A stretch of 64,000 nucleotides of DNA, taken from Exiguobacterium sp. s146 (GTDB lineage Bacteria > Bacillota > Bacilli > Exiguobacteriales > Exiguobacteriaceae). Below the pieces are notes generated by a model that was given only the letters and a program-made list of their open reading frames with translations, ran no database searches and was not told the DNA's origin. The stretch is taken from positions 1 to 64,000 of the forward strand of contig NZ_JACSMA010000004.1 in assembly GCF_018618415.1 (NCBI RefSeq), read 5' to 3'. Below, one piece after another: positions 61,888-64,000 of the stretch (position 1 is the stretch's first letter; each line of letters opens with the position of its first letter). The position numbers and the translations under genes are program-made.

Positions 61888-61918
61888 ACGCCCTCTCCTG
61901 ACAGAAGGCGTTTTTTTG
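61886..61918 (+). terminator. terminator of the 49-codon gene
   Basis: AAACGCC / GGCGTTT, with TCT/AGA pairing inside the loop, followed by T7 in all. Confidence 0.8.
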
Positions 61919-62015
61919 TTTTGTTCCGACAAAAAAAGGGATTTTTTGTGCAACTGTCGAACGAACATAACGTTCGGCTTTTACTATTGAATCATCTGGG
62001 AAGGGAGAGCCACTC

Positions 62016-62258
62016 ATGCTATTTTATTTTCTCACCACGATTCTTTCGGTCGTCGGTTTGTCCGTCTCGCTCCAAACCGGTTTTTTCAAAGACCCGATCG
62101 GTACATTCCTGTTCGCCGTATTGCTCGCCATGGGCTTATCTTCGTTTAAACAGTTAGTCGCACAAACGAACGTCTTATTGATTGAACGCCGCAACCAGAA
62201 AAAAATCAAACGCATCGTGGCACGTATGCACTCGAGTACACGTAAACGTTCTACATAA
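62016..62258 (+). CDS. small two-helix membrane protein
   Basis: An 80-residue protein with two membrane helices (about 2-20 and 28-46) and a strongly basic tail (RRNQKKIKRIVARMHSSTRK). Function and family are unknown to me. AAGGGAGAG precedes the ATG. Confidence 0.7.
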   Translation: MLFYFLTTILSVVGLSVSLQTGFFKDPIGTFLFAVLLAMGLSSFKQLVAQTNVLLIERRNQKKIKRIVARMHSSTRKRST

Positions 62259-62341
62259 CGCTCGTCTTCACCCTCCACTTTTGTTATTCTATTGTAGACA
62301 GAGAGCAAAACGGACTCAACCCGTAGGAGGCACAAACACGT

Positions 62342-62602
62342 ATGAATGAAATCCCTTTATCGAACGAATGGTTATTGCGTTATTCACCTGTCATGGAGTT
62401 ATGGCTGAAAGAAGATGGGATCTTGCTCGTCGATGATGACAACCGGATTCGACTCACCCTCGAAATCGGCACCGATCACGTCATGCAGTTCAAGAGCATC
62501 GATCAAGACGGAGCTTACTTTGCTGTGGACCCGGTGAACAAACGAATCACGTTCGAACTCGAGGAAGAAGAAGAGGAAAGCGAATCTCGCTTCTGGGAAT
62601 AA
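62342..62602 (+). CDS. small acidic hypothetical protein
   Basis: An 86-residue protein with no membrane helix and a run of seven or more acidic residues near the C-terminus (FELEEEEEESESRFWE). Two beta-rich stretches lie before (DGILLVDDDNRIRLTLEIG, AYFAVDPVNKRITF). Function unknown. GTAGGAGG precedes the ATG. Confidence 0.7.
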   Translation: MNEIPLSNEWLLRYSPVMELWLKEDGILLVDDDNRIRLTLEIGTDHVMQFKSIDQDGAYFAVDPVNKRITFELEEEEEESESRFWE

Positions 62603-62614
62603 GGATTCATGCCG

Positions 62615-62655
62615 AAGAGTCGGATTCTCGTCCAGAGAAGAAGACTCTTTCTTCG
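62615..62655 (+). terminator. possible terminator after the acidic small gene
   Basis: AAGAGTC / GACTCTT with inner pairing TTCTC / GAGAA, followed by a TTTCTT run. Confidence 0.6.
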
Positions 62656-62696
62656 TGTCCAGACCAATAGTTGAACGATTGAAAGGAGAATGACTC

Positions 62697-63398
62697 ATGA
62701 TTCGCACCGCCATTTGGTTTATCACATTTTTTGCCGTCTTACCGCTGACGCTTCCCTTCTATCCGAAAGCGAAACGGCTGACGCCGCCTGAACGTTACGC
62801 GTACGTTCAAACCGTTGCCTATACATGGGCAAGTTTCCTGCTCCGCATCGCCGGCGCCCGCGTCCGCGTGCACGGCCAGGAAAATATCCCGAACGAGCCG
62901 GTCGTCTACGTCGCGAACCATCAAGGGAACTTCGATGTGCCGATCATGCTCACCGCTACGAAACATCCGAAAGCGTTCATCTCTAAAATCGAGGTACAAA
63001 AGTTCCCAATCATCCCACGCTGGATGGAGATGATGGGCTGTATCTTTATCGACCGCAGCGACCGTCGCCAATCGATTAAGGCCATCCGATCCGGCGTCGA
63101 GACGATTCAATCCGGCCAATCGATTATCGTCTTCCCGGAAGGTACACGCTCAAAAGGCGGACCGATTAAAGAATTCAAGGCCGGCAGTTTGACGCTCGCC
63201 ACCTCAAGTGGCGCCAAGATCGTCCCGGTCGCCATCAAAGGCAGCCATCATTTACTTGAGACGAAAAATCGCATCACCCCAGGAACGGTCGACGTCACCT
63301 TTTTACCGGTCATCGATCCGGCCGACGTCCCGAACAAAGAAATCGCCGCGCTTGCGGAGACGATGATTCGCCGCGTTGTTGAAGGAGAAGAATCATGA
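62697..63398 (+). CDS. plsC: 1-acyl-glycerol-3-phosphate acyltransferase PlsC
   Basis: A 233-residue acyltransferase making phosphatidic acid from lysophosphatidic acid. An N-terminal hydrophobic helix (about 5-22), the catalytic motif NHQGNFD (H75, D80), motif II SDRRQSIK preceded by FIDR, and motif III FPEGTRSKGG are all present. AAAGGAG precedes the ATG; its stop overlaps the next gene by 4 bases. Confidence 0.94.
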   Translation: MIRTAIWFITFFAVLPLTLPFYPKAKRLTPPERYAYVQTVAYTWASFLLRIAGARVRVHGQENIPNEPVVYVANHQGNFDVPIMLTATKHPKAFISKIEVQKFPIIPRWMEMMGCIFIDRSDRRQSIKAIRSGVETIQSGQSIIVFPEGTRSKGGPIKEFKAGSLTLATSSGAKIVPVAIKGSHHLLETKNRITPGTVDVTFLPVIDPADVPNKEIAALAETMIRRVVEGEES

Positions 63399-64000
63399 GC
63401 TTATTAACGATTGAAGGTATTCATAAAGAATTTGCAGATAAAGTGTTGTTCGATGACGTCACGATGACGATTCATCCCGGTAACCGTATCGGCGTGATCG
63501 GCGTCAACGGCTCTGGAAAATCGACGTTCTTAAAAATTGTCGCCGGCGTCGAGACGGCAGACCGCGGTTCGATGCAACATCCGAACGACTATCGGATTCG
63601 CTATTTGACGCAAACGGTCGACTTCGATTCAGGTCAAACGATTTTGGACGCCTTGTTCACGAGTGACACTCCATCCGTTCAAGCGTTGAAGCAATATGAA
63701 CTGGCCCGGCAAGCACTCGAGGCGAACCCGACGAGTGAGCAATGGCTGGCACGCTTCATGAAAGCCCAGCAGGCCGTCGATGCCGCCGATGCATGGGAGA
63801 CCGAGGCCAAGTTGAAATCGATTTTGAACCGCCTCGGCCTTCCGGACGTGACGGCCGAAATCAGTTCACTCTCCGGCGGACAACAGAAACGGGTCGCCTT
63901 GGCCGCCGCCCTGCTCGACGAAGCCGACCTGTTGTTGCTCGATGAGCCGACGAACGAACTCGATGCCGATACGATCGCTTGGCTCGAGACGGTCCTCGCC
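63395..64000 (+). CDS. ABC-F family ATPase (YfmR/Uup-like), 5' part
   Basis: The gene is cut by the window end; 202 codons are visible. The first ATPase domain is complete up to the Walker B: Walker A GVNGSGKSTFL (about 36-46), signature LSGGQQKRVALAAAL (near 163) and LLLLDEPTNELD (near 182). There is no membrane part. ABC-F proteins bind the ribosome E site to relieve stalling; the short opening MSLLTIEGIHKEF resembles YfmR/Uup. AAGGAGAAG precedes the ATG, coupled to plsC. Confidence 0.88.
   Translation, partial: MSLLTIEGIHKEFADKVLFDDVTMTIHPGNRIGVIGVNGSGKSTFLKIVAGVETADRGSMQHPNDYRIRYLTQTVDFDSGQTILDALFTSDTPSVQALKQYELARQALEANPTSEQWLARFMKAQQAVDAADAWETEAKLKSILNRLGLPDVTAEISSLSGGQQKRVALAAALLDEADLLLLDEPTNELDADTIAWLETVLA

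Noticed and set aside
1-64000. CRISPR arrays, insertion sequences, prophage genes, tRNA genes
   Set aside because: I looked for regularly spaced repeats, transposase or integrase motifs, phage structural genes and cloverleaf sequences and found none that can be supported.

Overview
The window looks like the chromosome of a low- to mid-GC Gram-positive of the order Bacillales, most likely Exiguobacterium or a close relative (inference). The support is strong AGGAGG-type ribosome-binding sites, Bacillus-type gene clusters (ygxA-ygzB-perR-hemL; ygaC and an ygaD-like exporter; mutY-yfhP; yfhF/recX; yfhH-yfhJ; yfkAB/yfkF), a complete menaquinone operon, and protein sequences that match Bacillales families while being clearly diverged from Bacillus itself. 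I see no phage, insertion sequence, CRISPR array or tRNA gene; this is core chromosome with a few niche modules.

Layout. 1-326: 5' end of a 16S rRNA gene leaving the window on the minus strand, with its leader and two promoters. 327-8343: PstS-like protein, ygxA, ygzB, the peroxide regulator perR divergent from hemL, an SgrR-like regulator divergent from an MFS exporter, and a DCC-family thiol protein. 8357-18070: a fibronectin-like orphan, an ABC exporter, ygaC, mutY, yfhP, yceI, an aldehyde dehydrogenase with its DUF779 partner, and a NERD protein. 18116-22447: polyamine operon (regulator-potABCD). 22613-31058: yfhH-yfhJ, then a leader-peptide-controlled operon encoding a heterodimeric BmrCD-type exporter and the RNA ligase RtcB, then lactate permease and recX. 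31211-42038: yfhF, an amidohydrolase, an acetyltransferase, a two-component system, small stress-like genes, cdd, rlmD, yfkAB and yfkF. 42176-48368: EamA exporter, a metal-efflux P1B-4 ATPase behind Fur/PerR-like boxes, a PfkB kinase, a Nudix hydrolase, a YihY protein and carbonic anhydrase. 48387-56553: menA divergent from menFDHBEC. 56587-64000: methionine aminopeptidase, a degenerate EAL protein, ytpI, the RNA helicase cshA with a terminator-like leader, cvfB, small genes, plsC and the start of an ABC-F ATPase.

The most striking system lies at 23239-28528. A 23-codon leader peptide sits upstream of an intrinsic terminator. The start-codon region of the leader is perfectly complementary (10 nt) to the 5' arm of the terminator, and a second stretch inside the leader can pair with that same start-codon region. 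This is the architecture of a ribosome-sensing attenuator, as known for bmrB-bmrCD of Bacillus subtilis. Here the controlled transcript continues, without a visible terminator, from the exporter pair into rtcB, which suggests that drug efflux and RNA repair are co-induced by translation stress (inference).

Other regulation readable in the sequence: a terminator-like hairpin in the cshA leader, a 10-bp inverted repeat that would mask the yihY ribosome-binding site, a divergent pair of sigma-B-like promoters, Fur/PerR-like boxes before the metal ATPase and perR, and a terminator inside the men operon between menB and menE.
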